Positions 7,934-15,822 of a stretch of DNA of 26,150 nucleotides are shown here, in pieces (position 1 is the first letter of the stretch; each line of letters starts with the position of its first letter). The notes below the pieces were generated by a model, which searched no databases, was not told the origin of the DNA, and was given only the letters and a program-made list of their open reading frames with translations. The position numbers and the translations under genes were made by a program. Location: positions 1 through 26,150 of the forward strand of contig CAZGXM010000039.1 of NCBI GenBank assembly GCA_964529795.1, read 5' to 3'. The stretch comes from CAZGXM01 sp964529795 (GTDB lineage: Bacteria; Bacillota; JADQBR01).

Positions 7934-10108
7934 GTGGACTTGCAGCGAATTATAGCGCGGATAAAAGAATACAACCCCAAAGCAGAGCTGGACATTGTCA
8001 AAAAGGCCTACAAGTTTGCGGCCTCCGCCCATGCGGGTCAAAAACGCAAGTCAGGCGATAACTATATGGTTCATCCCATTGAAGTAGCCTACATTTTGGC
8101 TCAATTACAGATGGATATCATCACCATTGCTGCCGGTTTGCTCCATGACGTGGTAGAGGATACGGAAATAACTTTGGAGAAACTGGAAGCGGAGTTTGGG
8201 CCGGAAGCAGCAACGCTGGTGGACGGGGTTACCAAATTAAGCAGGATTGCATACAAGTCTAAAGAGGAACAACAGGTGGAAAACCTGCGCAAGATGTTTT
8301 TGGCCATGGCCAAGGATATCAGGGTAATCCTGATAAAACTGGCGGACAGGTTACACAACATGCGTACCCTGAAACATCAACCCGTCCACAAGCAAAAGGA
8401 AATTGCCGAGGAAACTCTGGAAATATTTGCACCGCTGGCTCACCGCCTGGGTATTTTCAAAATTAAGTGGGAACTTGAAGATTTGGCTTTTCGCTACCTG
8501 CATCCGGAAAATTATTACCAGTTGGTGAAAAGAATTTCCATGAAGCGTAAAACCTGGGGAAATTATATTAACCGGTTTATTGAGCAACTGAAGGAAAAAG
8601 CCGAGGAAATGGAAATCCCCGTGGATATTCAGGGGCGTTCCAAGCATTTTTACAGTATTTATAACAAAATGGTGCGCCAGGAAAAAGATATCAATGAAAT
8701 TTACGATTTGATTGCCATCCGGATAATTGTTGATAATATTAAAGACTGTTATGCCGTCCTGGGTATGATTCACAGTTTGTGGAAACCTATCCCCGGGCGT
8801 TTTAAAGACTATATTGCCATGCCCAAGCCCAACATGTACCAGTCACTGCATACTACGGTCATCGGTCCCGAAGGGGAACCTGTGGAAATACAGATCCGGA
8901 CCTGGGATATGCACCGTACTGCGGAGTACGGCATTGCCGCCCACTGGCGGTACAAGGAAGGTAAAAGCGGTGATCAGGGTTTTGACAAGAAACTGAGCTG
9001 GCTGAGGCAGATACTCGAATGGCAGCAGGAACTGGGTGATGCCCGGGAGTTTATGGAAAGCTTAAAGATTGATTTGTTTTCCGACCGGGTCTATGTTTTT
9101 ACTCCCAGGGGAGATGTAATGGAATTACCTGCGGGTTCGGTACCCATTGACTTTGCCTACCGGGTGCATACCATGGTGGGCCACCAGTGTATCGGGGCGA
9201 AGGTGAACGGGCGTATTGTTCCCCTGGATTATAAGCTGAAAACCGGCGACATTGTGGAAATACTGACTGCCAAAGGCAGCGGCCCCAGCAGGGACTGGCT
9301 TTCCCTGGTACAAACCTCCCAGGCAAAAAACCGTATCCGCTCGTGGTTCAAGAAGGAAAAACGGGAGGAAAACTTGCTTAAGGGAAAGGAATTGTTGGAA
9401 CGGGAGGCAAAAAAGGCCGGCCTGGCACCCGGTGATGTCTTAAAGTCAGGCCAGCTCCTGGAGGCGGCCCGAAGATACAATATTTCTTCCGTGGACGACC
9501 TTTATGTGGCAGTAGGCGATGGGGGTGTTACCCCTCTCCAGGTGCTTGGCCAACTGAAGGAACTGTTTTCGTTGAAAGAGAGCAAGGGAAGTGCGCCGGT
9601 AGTAAAGCCGTGGGACGGTTACGGGAAGGCTTCCCAGGGTGTCCGGGTCAAGGGTGTGGAGAATTTAATGGTCAGGCTGGCGCGCTGCTGCAATCCCATA
9701 CCCGGCGACGATATTGTGGGTTATATTACCAGGGGGAGGGGTATTTCCATACACCGGGGTGACTGCCCCAATATTGGTCATGCCCGGCAGAATGAAAAGG
9801 AACGCTTGGTGGATGTGACCTGGGATGCCGAGGAAGGGGCAGTGTACCAGGTTCAACTGGAAGCGCTTGCCCTGGACAGACCCAGGCTGGCCATGGACAT
9901 TATGAATACCATTGCGGAAACAAAAACCATCATCAATTCCGTCCATGCCAGGGCGAAACGCAATAACCTGGCGGTGGTGGATTTAAAAATTGAAATTCGC
10001 AGCATGGAACATTTGCATTACCTGATGGAAAAAATCAGGCGGGTAAAAGATGTTTTGGAAGTAAAAAGAATTACCCCGGGCAGGAAACAAGAGGCAATTA
10101 ATGGATAA
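7934..10108 (+). CDS. relA: Bifunctional (p)ppGpp synthetase/hydrolase (Rel)
   Basis: This is the stringent-response enzyme that makes and hydrolyses (p)ppGpp. Domains in order are: HD hydrolase with HPIEVAYILA (about residue 47) and LLHDVVEDT (about 71); synthetase with RIIVDNIKDCYAVLG, RFKDYIAMPKPNMYQSLHT (about 289) and EIQIRTWDMH; TGS with DRVYVFTPRGDV (about 384); the Cys-containing region VRLARCCNPIPGDDIVG; and a C-terminal ACT domain (about 650-715). The RFKD motif is the form seen in bifunctional Rel enzymes rather than monofunctional RelA. GTG at 7934 follows AGGGGTGA with five bases between and yields 724 aa. The open frame reaches back to a TTG at 7889 directly after the apt stop, but that has no ribosome binding site. 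Confidence 0.97.
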   Translation: MDLQRIIARIKEYNPKAELDIVKKAYKFAASAHAGQKRKSGDNYMVHPIEVAYILAQLQMDIITIAAGLLHDVVEDTEITLEKLEAEFGPEAATLVDGVTKLSRIAYKSKEEQQVENLRKMFLAMAKDIRVILIKLADRLHNMRTLKHQPVHKQKEIAEETLEIFAPLAHRLGIFKIKWELEDLAFRYLHPENYYQLVKRISMKRKTWGNYINRFIEQLKEKAEEMEIPVDIQGRSKHFYSIYNKMVRQEKDINEIYDLIAIRIIVDNIKDCYAVLGMIHSLWKPIPGRFKDYIAMPKPNMYQSLHTTVIGPEGEPVEIQIRTWDMHRTAEYGIAAHWRYKEGKSGDQGFDKKLSWLRQILEWQQELGDAREFMESLKIDLFSDRVYVFTPRGDVMELPAGSVPIDFAYRVHTMVGHQCIGAKVNGRIVPLDYKLKTGDIVEILTAKGSGPSRDWLSLVQTSQAKNRIRSWFKKEKREENLLKGKELLEREAKKAGLAPGDVLKSGQLLEAARRYNISSVDDLYVAVGDGGVTPLQVLGQLKELFSLKESKGSAPVVKPWDGYGKASQGVRVKGVENLMVRLARCCNPIPGDDIVGYITRGRGISIHRGDCPNIGHARQNEKERLVDVTWDAEEGAVYQVQLEALALDRPRLAMDIMNTIAETKTIINSVHARAKRNNLAVVDLKIEIRSMEHLHYLMEKIRRVKDVLEVKRITPGRKQEAING

Positions 10109-10134
10109 TTTATAGGATGAAGCAGGTGATATGG

Positions 10135-10584
10135 ATGCGTGCAGTTGTACAGCGAGTCCGCAGTGCCTCAGTGAACGTAGCGGGCGGTGTGGTGGGCGAA
10201 ATCGGCAGGGGGTTGGTGGTGTTGCTGGGAGTTGGACCGGAAGACAGCAGCGAAGATGCCCTGTACCTGGCGGAAAAGATTGCAAACCTGCGTGTTTTTC
10301 CGGACGCTGAAGACAAGATGAATCTTTCGGTCTGTGATATCGGCGGTGAAATTTTGTCCGTATCCCAGTTTACCCTGTACGGCGATTGCCGTAAAGGCCG
10401 TCGCCCCAGCTTTGCCGGGGCCGCCCCGCCGGAGTTGGGAGAAGAGCTGTATCACGTATTTAACAAAGCGGTGGATGACTTGGGTTTGACTGTGGCCACC
10501 GGCAAGTTCGGCGCAAACATGCAGGTAGAACTTGTTAATGATGGACCCGTGACACTGTTGTTGGACAGCAAAAAAAATTTTTAG
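10135..10584 (+). CDS. dtd: D-aminoacyl-tRNA deacylase
   Basis: DTD frees D-amino acids (and mischarged glycine) from tRNA, preventing their use in translation. The 149-aa protein has the family length, begins MRAVVQRVRSASVNV, and shows the catalytic-pocket motif SVSQFTLYGDCRKGRRPSF (about residue 75) and the GPVT motif near the C-terminus (NDGPVTLLLDS). ATG at 10135 follows AGGTGAT at four bases; an upstream ATG at 10117 has no proper ribosome binding site. It starts 26 bases after rel and belongs to the same operon. Confidence 0.95.
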   Translation: MRAVVQRVRSASVNVAGGVVGEIGRGLVVLLGVGPEDSSEDALYLAEKIANLRVFPDAEDKMNLSVCDIGGEILSVSQFTLYGDCRKGRRPSFAGAAPPELGEELYHVFNKAVDDLGLTVATGKFGANMQVELVNDGPVTLLLDSKKNF

Positions 10585-10603
10585 GAAGTGAGGAGGATCA
10601 CAA

Positions 10604-11227
10604 GTGTTTTTAAAGACGCTGGTAGTAGGCAATATTGGTACCAACTGTTATTTGGTGGGCTGCCCGGAAACGAAAAAGGCGGCTGTCATTGACCCCGGCG
10701 GGGATGGAAGTCACATCCTTTCTGTTTTAAATCAAGCGGGCTATCAGGTGGAATACATCATCAACACGCATGGCCATATCGACCATATCGGTAGTAACAA
10801 GAAAATTAAGGATGCTACCGGAGCCCAACTGTTAATACATAAGGAGGATGCGGAATACCTGACCAATCCTACCAAGAATTTGTCCGGTTTTATGGTTTCC
10901 CGGACTGCCGGCCCCGCGGCAGACCGTCTGCTGGCCGAAGGTGACATGATTGAAATCGGCGACACGGTCCGCTTGGAAGTAATACACACCCCGGGACATA
11001 CTCCCGGCGGTATCTGTTTGAAAACCGGCGATGTCATTTTTACCGGGGATACGGTATTTGCCGGGTCCATCGGGCGTACCGACCTGCCCGGAGGTTCCTA
11101 TGAAATAATAATCAAGTCTATTAGGGAAAAGTTACTGACATTGGCAGGTGATTACCAACTTTTACCCGGTCACGGGCCGGCAACTACACTGAGGGAAGAG
11201 AAGGTATCCAACCCGTTCCTGCGTTGA
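10604..11227 (+). CDS. Metallo-beta-lactamase-fold hydrolase (glyoxalase II-like)
   Basis: This is a zinc hydrolase of the MBL fold. It has the metal-binding motif THGHIDHIGS (about residue 54), then HTPGHTPGG (about 127), FTGDTVFAGSIGRTDLPGG with the bridging Asp, and LPGHGPATT (about 189). At 207 aa it is a short version without the C-terminal glyoxalase II substrate domain. It matches the gene found after dtd in the B. subtilis order (yrvJ position differs in family) and in related Clostridia. The likely substrate is a thioester or similar ester, but this is not determinable here. GTG start with GAGGAGG seven bases upstream. Confidence 0.88.
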   Translation: MFLKTLVVGNIGTNCYLVGCPETKKAAVIDPGGDGSHILSVLNQAGYQVEYIINTHGHIDHIGSNKKIKDATGAQLLIHKEDAEYLTNPTKNLSGFMVSRTAGPAADRLLAEGDMIEIGDTVRLEVIHTPGHTPGGICLKTGDVIFTGDTVFAGSIGRTDLPGGSYEIIIKSIREKLLTLAGDYQLLPGHGPATTLREEKVSNPFLR

Positions 11228-11268
11228 GGTCTTTGACTTTTTAGCCGCCACTTCAACCAACGAACAGA

Positions 11269-11291
11269 AGGGGTAATGGTTTGCTACCCTT
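11269..11291 (+). other. small hairpin in the MBL-hisS gap
   Basis: AGGGGTA (11269-11275) and TACCCTT (11285-11291) can pair with one wobble and a nine-base loop. It could be a weak terminator or leader structure. The 153-base gap is too short for a full T-box leader and I see no T-box core in it. Confidence 0.4.
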
Positions 11292-11380
11292 ATATAGACA
11301 GCAAGTTGGAAACATGGAAAGGTTACCGCAGTTAGTCAGTGAGAAGATTGAAAAATGTGCGATGCTTGGAGGGATGGAAG

Positions 11381-12661
11381 ATGTTGACGACCAGGCCCAG
11401 GGGGACCAATGACCTGTTACCCCGGGAAACACCTTTATGGCGGAAAGTGGAGCAAACCATTCATCAAATCTGTGCCGATTACGGTTACCGGGAAATACGT
11501 ACTCCCATCTTTGAGCACACCGAGTTGTTCTTGCGCGGGGTGGGAGAAACCACGGATATTGTGGAAAAGGAAATGTATACCTTTACCGACCGTGGTGACC
11601 GCAGTATTACCCTGCGACCGGAAGGGACAGCACCTGCGGTAAGGGCATTTCTGGAACATAAAATGTATGCCGATGCCCAACCCACCAAACTGTATTATAT
11701 CGGTCCCATGTTCCGCTATGGCCGTCCCCAGGCCGGACGCTTCCGCCAGTTTCACCAGTTCGGTATTGAAGTGTTCGGGTCAAAGAGTGCGACGGTAGAT
11801 GCCGAGGTCATCATGTTAGCCATGGACTTTTACCGACGTTTGGGACTGAAGGGGCTGGAACTGCATATCAACAGTGTGGGCTGCCCCCGGTGCCGCGCCG
11901 AGCATAAAAAAGCGTTGCATGATTTTTTGACACCGAAAATGGAACAGTTGTGTGACACTTGTAAGGACAGGCGGGGAAGAAATCCCCTGCGCATTTTTGA
12001 CTGCAAAAGTCCGGTATGCCGGGAAGTGATAGCCGGCGCGCCTACCATTACTGCAATGCTCTGTCCCGACTGTGCCAATCACTTTGAGCAGGTGCAACGA
12101 TATCTGGAACTGGTGGACGTGCCCTTCATAGTGGATGAAACCATGGTACGCGGTTTGGACTACTACACCAATACCGCTTTTGAAATCATGGTGGAGGGAA
12201 TCGGCGCCCAGAGTTCCATTGCCGGTGGTGGCCGCTACAACGGCCTGGTGGAGGCTTGCGGTGGGCCGCCCACTCCCGGTATTGGCTTTGGACAGGGTTT
12301 GGAGAGAATAATTGCCACCATGAAGAGACAGGGCCTGGCAGACATCGAATCTGCAGGCCTGGATTTATATATTGTTTCTGTTGGCGAAGCGGCGAAAAAG
12401 AAAGCTTTTGTCCTTTTGGACCGGCTGCGCGCCCGGCATATTCGCACCGACCACGATGTGATGGACCGCAGTGTCAAGGCCCAAATGAAGCAGGCCAACC
12501 ATCTGGGAGCGGACTATTGTTTAATAATTGGTGATGCCGAATTGGCAGCGAACAGTGCAACCTTGAAAGATATGACCAGCGGGGAACAGGAAGAGGTTGC
12601 TCTGGACAACCTGGTACCCGTGGTGATAGAAAGAATAGCAGGGAGGAAAGATAATGGCTGA
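11381..12661 (+). CDS. hisS: Histidyl-tRNA synthetase
   Basis: HisRS charges tRNA-His in the cytoplasm. The 426-aa class II enzyme has motif 2 (TLRPEGTAPAVRAF and RYGRPQAGRFRQFHQFGIEV), the histidine-specific RGLDYYTNTAFEI, motif 3 around GFGQGLERI, and a C-terminal anticodon-binding domain from about residue 325. A four-Cys group (CPRC, CDTC, CPDC pairs in about residues 168-230) lies in the insertion domain and may bind zinc. ATG at 11381 is chosen: GGAGGG is seven bases upstream and the protein begins MLTTRPRGTNDLLP as usual. The frame is open further upstream to a GTG at 11339, without support. It overlaps aspS by eight bases, so the two are translationally coupled. Confidence 0.96.
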   Translation: MLTTRPRGTNDLLPRETPLWRKVEQTIHQICADYGYREIRTPIFEHTELFLRGVGETTDIVEKEMYTFTDRGDRSITLRPEGTAPAVRAFLEHKMYADAQPTKLYYIGPMFRYGRPQAGRFRQFHQFGIEVFGSKSATVDAEVIMLAMDFYRRLGLKGLELHINSVGCPRCRAEHKKALHDFLTPKMEQLCDTCKDRRGRNPLRIFDCKSPVCREVIAGAPTITAMLCPDCANHFEQVQRYLELVDVPFIVDETMVRGLDYYTNTAFEIMVEGIGAQSSIAGGGRYNGLVEACGGPPTPGIGFGQGLERIIATMKRQGLADIESAGLDLYIVSVGEAAKKKAFVLLDRLRARHIRTDHDVMDRSVKAQMKQANHLGADYCLIIGDAELAANSATLKDMTSGEQEEVALDNLVPVVIERIAGRKDNG

Positions 12662-14444
12662 AACACTGAATGGCTTTGCAAAAACCATTGATTGTGGCAA
12701 GTTATCTGCAGCAAATATCGGCGAAATCGTTACTCTTAACGGCTGGGTGAACAAACGCCGGGACCATGGCGGTTTGATCTTTGTGGACCTGCGTGACCGT
12801 TCGGGTATTGTCCAGGTGGTTTTCAGTCCCGAGGTGGACAGGGAATCTTTTAAAAAAGCCGAAACTGTCCGGGGTGAGTTCGTGTTGGCACTGCAGGGTG
12901 AGGTGAGACGTCGTCCGGAAGGGACGGAAAATACTGCTTTGGCGACCGGGGAAATTGAAGTGTATGCCAATCAACTGCGCATACTCAACCCGGCCAAGAC
13001 ACCGCCTTTTTATATTGCCGAAGATGTGGATGTGGATGAGTCCGTGCGCCTAAAGTACCGTTATCTTGATTTACGGCGCCCCGATATGCAGCGGGTGATG
13101 ATGCTGCGGCACAAGACTACCAAAGCTATGCGGGACTTTCTGGATGAAAATGGTTTTATCGAAATTGAAACCCCCATGCTTACCAAAAGTACCCCTGAGG
13201 GTGCCAGGGACTATCTTGTACCCAGCCGGTTGCATCCCGGTGAATTTTTTGCCTTGCCCCAGTCGCCCCAGTTGTTCAAGCAATTGCTGATGGTTGCCGG
13301 GATGGAAAAGTATTTCCAGATAGCACGCTGCTTCCGCGATGAGGATTTACGGGCCGACCGGCAACCGGAATTCACCCAGCTTGACCTGGAAATGTCATTC
13401 GTTGACCGGGATAAAGTGATGTCATTGATGGAACAGCTGGTTGCCAGGGTATTTAAAGAAGTTTTGGACAGGGAGATAGCTGTTCCTTTTACCAGATTGT
13501 CCTACCAGGAAGCCATGGGCCGTTTTGGCAGTGACAAGCCGGATTTGCGTTTCGGTTTGGAACTGGTGGATGCTACCGACTTGGCCAGGGCAGTGGATTT
13601 TAAGGTTTTTGCTTCAGTAGTTACAAATGGCGGCCAGGTGAAAGGGATTAATGCAAAAGACTGCGGCAGCTTTACCAGGAGGGAAATTGACGAACTGACC
13701 GATTTTGTGGGAATTTACGGCGCCAAAGGACTGGCCTGGATGATTGTCCGGGAAGATGGGGTAAAGTCTCCTATTGCCAAGTTTTTCACCGGTGAGCAGC
13801 TACAGCACTTTGTCCGGCGCCTGCATGGCGAGCCCGGCGACTTGTTGTTATTTGTTGCGGACAAACCGGCAATAGTGGCGGACAGTTTGGGCCACCTGCG
13901 CTTGGAACTGGCCCGCCGTTTGCACTTGATTGACGAAAATGGACTGAACTTTGTCTGGGTGATAGATTTTCCCCTACTGAAATATGACGAGGAGGAAAAA
14001 AGATACGTGGCAATGCACCATCCCTTTACCGCACCCAACGAAGAAGACCTGCCGTTATTGACGGAAAGCCCGGGAAAAGTACGTGCTCAGGCTTATGACC
14101 TGGTGCTTAACGGTGTGGAATTGGGCGGCGGCAGCATCCGTATTCACCGCCGGGACGTGCAGGAAAAGATGTTTAAAACCATTGGCCTGGACGAGGAGGA
14201 AGCCAGGGAGAAGTTCGGTTTTCTGTTGGATGCATTTGACTACGGGACACCGCCTCACGGGGGGATTGCTTTCGGTCTGGACCGCTGGGTAATGATTATG
14301 GCAGGTAGAGATACTATCAGAGACTGCATTGCCTTTCCCAAGACCCAACGTGCAACCTGCTTGATGACCCGGGCCCCGTCTCTGGTGGGTAAAAAGCAAT
14401 TAAAAGAACTGCACCTAAAATCTACTGCTAAACAAGAAAAATAA
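12654..14444 (+). CDS. aspS: Aspartyl-tRNA synthetase, probably non-discriminating (Asp/Asn)
   Basis: This bacterial-type AspRS is 596 aa. It has an N-terminal OB-fold anticodon domain (GWVNKRRDHGGLIFVDLRDR), class II motif 2 (FRDEDLRADRQPEFTQLDLEM), the bacterial GAD insertion domain (about residues 290-410), and motif 3 (GIAFGLDRWVMIMAG). His38 and Gly90 fall where P. aeruginosa AspRS, a non-discriminating enzyme, has His31 and Gly81, and where E. coli has Leu and Lys. That suggests this enzyme also makes Asp-tRNA-Asn for the GatCAB amidotransferase; this is inference from two residues. ATG with GGGAGG upstream, overlapping the hisS stop. Confidence 0.96.
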   Translation: MAETLNGFAKTIDCGKLSAANIGEIVTLNGWVNKRRDHGGLIFVDLRDRSGIVQVVFSPEVDRESFKKAETVRGEFVLALQGEVRRRPEGTENTALATGEIEVYANQLRILNPAKTPPFYIAEDVDVDESVRLKYRYLDLRRPDMQRVMMLRHKTTKAMRDFLDENGFIEIETPMLTKSTPEGARDYLVPSRLHPGEFFALPQSPQLFKQLLMVAGMEKYFQIARCFRDEDLRADRQPEFTQLDLEMSFVDRDKVMSLMEQLVARVFKEVLDREIAVPFTRLSYQEAMGRFGSDKPDLRFGLELVDATDLARAVDFKVFASVVTNGGQVKGINAKDCGSFTRREIDELTDFVGIYGAKGLAWMIVREDGVKSPIAKFFTGEQLQHFVRRLHGEPGDLLLFVADKPAIVADSLGHLRLELARRLHLIDENGLNFVWVIDFPLLKYDEEEKRYVAMHHPFTAPNEEDLPLLTESPGKVRAQAYDLVLNGVELGGGSIRIHRRDVQEKMFKTIGLDEEEAREKFGFLLDAFDYGTPPHGGIAFGLDRWVMIMAGRDTIRDCIAFPKTQRATCLMTRAPSLVGKKQLKELHLKSTAKQEK

Positions 14445-14512
14445 TATGTATAAATGGCGTTAGTTGCTTAAATACTAAAGATAGCTGAGGTCGGTATTCA
14501 AATTATTGCTAC

Positions 14513-14541
14513 TTGCCAAGTCCGGTTGTGTGTGATACTAT
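14513..14541 (+). promoter_or_regulatory. promoter of the 6S RNA
   Basis: TTGCCA (14513-14518), a 17-base spacer and TACTAT (14536-14541) form the promoter. TGA stands directly before the -10 box, giving an extended -10. It points to a transcript beginning near 14547. Confidence 0.75.
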
Positions 14542-14546
14542 AAAAA

Positions 14547-14742
14547 CAGAAATTCACCCTGCAATGCCCGTGTTGCATCGTGGTTTTGAGCCAACACCAA
14601 CACATAGGGAGCTTCGGCTCTGGGTGTGGCTTGCATGCCTCTTGCGAGAGGACACAAAAAGCACTCAGGAGGGCACCCACCTGCTGAGAGCAGGTTCAAA
14701 AACCGCGATTACGCACGGCATGTGTGGGGTTATTCTGTGTTT
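14547..14742 (+). ncRNA. ssrS: 6S RNA (RNA polymerase-binding regulatory RNA)
   Basis: 6S RNA mimics an open promoter and sequesters sigma-A RNA polymerase. Three facts support it here. First, position: in B. subtilis the 6S RNA bsrA lies between aspS and yrvM (tcdA), and here the segment lies between aspS and a tcdA remnant. Second, size: about 195 nt. Third, structure: the ends pair in a long interrupted rod (ACAGAA 14546-14551 with TTCTGT 14733-14738; ATGCC[C]GTG 14564-14572 with CACGGCAT 14714-14721; 14579-14592 with 14693-14707), enclosing a central open region. Inside it are short hairpins, including a TTCG tetraloop (14609-14620), CCTCT/AGAGG (14638-14651) and CTGCT/AGCAG (14681-14693). 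It has its own promoter. The 3' end is inferred from pairing; no strong T run follows. Confidence 0.8.
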
Positions 14743-14794
14743 AGGGGGATTTTCAGGGTGCTACATAAATTTTCCCGTACCGAATTGTTAATAG

Positions 14795-15100
14795 GCAAGC
14801 AAGGTTTGGTCAGTTTATCCCCGGTTTGCCCGCCTGGCCGAAGTGATGTGCGAGGAACTACGTAAAAGAGGCATAGAGAAAGGCCTCAAGGTAGTCTATT
14901 TCCCGGAACTGCCGCTAAAACCGGATAAAGCGGTGGTGGATTGCAAGGATTATTGTACCTGTCCCGGCGGTAAGGCCACTTGTCTCAAAAAAAGACAAAT
15001 TCCCGGCAGTATGTCCTTTGGCCTGCCCGTATCAGGGTTGTTATTGGCCGGCGCTGTGACCAATGATTTGATAAATAGACCTCGGCACGGTGAAAATTAG
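14795..15100 (+). pseudogene. tcdA: tcdA (tRNA threonylcarbamoyladenosine dehydratase) C-terminal remnant
   Basis: The open frame from 14795 reads FARLAEVMCEELRKRGIEKG, then a Cys-containing part (DCKDYCTCPGGKATC), KRQIPGSMSFGLPVSGLLLAG and a short tail. This matches only the last 95 or so residues of TcdA/YrvM-type E1-like dehydratases, which form cyclic t6A in ANN-decoding tRNAs. The nucleotide-binding GxGxxG domain and most of the protein (about 150 aa) are absent. Only some 50 bases separate the remnant from the 6S RNA, so a deletion between them is likely. There is no convincing start: ATG 14843 lacks a ribosome binding site. It may be untranslated. The retained frame suggests a fairly recent loss. 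Confidence 0.8.
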
Positions 15101-15142
15101 GCAGGAGAAAGTACCGGTAAAAAGCTAAAAGAGATAAATAGG

Positions 15143-15189
15143 ATACCGGAAAATATGTTATAATAACTTTAGATACCATAACCGGGTAT
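15143..15189 (+). promoter_or_regulatory. csoR promoter with repeated ATACC half-sites
   Basis: An extended -10 promoter (TGT directly before TATAAT at 15159-15164) lies upstream of csoR. ATACC occurs at 15143-15147 and 15173-15177, and GGTAT at 15185-15189. The last two form an inverted repeat with an eight-base or so gap. CsoR-family operators are GC-centred dyads ending in ATACC/GGTAT-like arms, so autoregulation is likely. Confidence 0.55.
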
Positions 15190-15202
15190 AAGGAGGGGTG
15201 AG

Positions 15203-15487
15203 ATGGCCGGGTCATACCATCATTCAAAGGATGACTTGTTGCGTCGCTTGAAAAAAATTGAGGGGCAGGTAAAAGGAATTCAGCGCATGGTTAACGAAGA
15301 CAAGTACTGTGTGGATATTCTCGTTCAGATAGCTGCCGTGCGGGCTGCTATAAGCCGGGTGGGGACAATCCTATTTGAACACCATACCCGGGGCTGTTTG
15401 GCAAATGCCTTTGAAAAAAATGATCAGACGGCTAAGGAGGCCATGATTGAAGAGCTGGTTGATGTAATTGGCAAATTTACAAAGTAG
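15203..15487 (+). CDS. csoR: CsoR-family metal-sensing transcriptional repressor
   Basis: This 94-aa all-helical DUF156/CsoR-family protein binds DNA and releases it on sensing Cu(I) or a related thiol-reactive signal. The Cu(I) ligand set C-H-C is present as Cys36, His61 and Cys65, the same numbers as in M. tuberculosis CsoR, with Tyr35 next to the first Cys. The His argues against the persulfide sensor CstR, which uses only two Cys, and against the Ni/Co sensor RcnR, which has more His ligands. No copper ATPase or copper chaperone gene lies nearby; instead trxA follows after 14 bases. The regulon is therefore unclear and may include thioredoxin. ATG start with AAGGAGG eight bases or so upstream. 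Confidence 0.9.
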   Translation: MAGSYHHSKDDLLRRLKKIEGQVKGIQRMVNEDKYCVDILVQIAAVRAAISRVGTILFEHHTRGCLANAFEKNDQTAKEAMIEELVDVIGKFTK

Positions 15488-15501
15488 AGGTGAATTAAGA
15501 G

Positions 15502-15822
15502 ATGGCAGTAATGCAGTTGTCAGCGGAAAACTTTGAACAGGAAGTGCTCAAGTCGGACAAGCCGGTGCTGGTAGACTTCTGGGCCGCATGGTGCGGGCCA
15601 TGTAAGACGATTGCGCCGGTGGTGGAGGAACTGGCCGGCGAGTTGGCGGGTAAGGTAAAAGTGGCCAAGCTTAATGTGGACGAGCATGGCGATATTCCGG
15701 CCAGATATGGCATTATGAGCATTCCCACGTTGATTTTATTTAAAGACGGTGAAGAAGCTGAGCGTATGCTAGGCTATAAGACCAAAGAAGAGCTGCTGGA
15801 AGCCATCAACAAATCAGTATAA
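15502..15822 (+). CDS. trxA: Thioredoxin
   Basis: This cytoplasmic dithiol reductant is 106 aa, the normal length for thioredoxin, and carries the active site WCGPC (Cys31, Cys34) after VLVDFWAA. The cis-proline segment MSIPTLILFKDGEE also fits. ATG at 15502 has GAGGTGA upstream, which overlaps the end of csoR. It is the second gene of a csoR-trxA unit, so its expression may respond to the CsoR signal. A second ATG three codons later is possible. Confidence 0.96.
   Translation: MAVMQLSAENFEQEVLKSDKPVLVDFWAAWCGPCKTIAPVVEELAGELAGKVKVAKLNVDEHGDIPARYGIMSIPTLILFKDGEEAERMLGYKTKEELLEAINKSV

Noticed and set aside
11281..11411. Short open frame (LLPLYRQQVGNMERLPQLV...) in front of hisS
   Set aside because: It overlaps the hisS start out of frame, has no ribosome binding site and resembles nothing I know; possibly debris of a lost gene (hemZ often lies here) but not supportable.
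14513..14865. Two overlapping + strand open frames (92 and 79 codons) between aspS and the tcdA remnant
   Set aside because: They follow the 6S RNA sequence, have no family-like features or ribosome binding site, and one runs through the remnant in the wrong frame.
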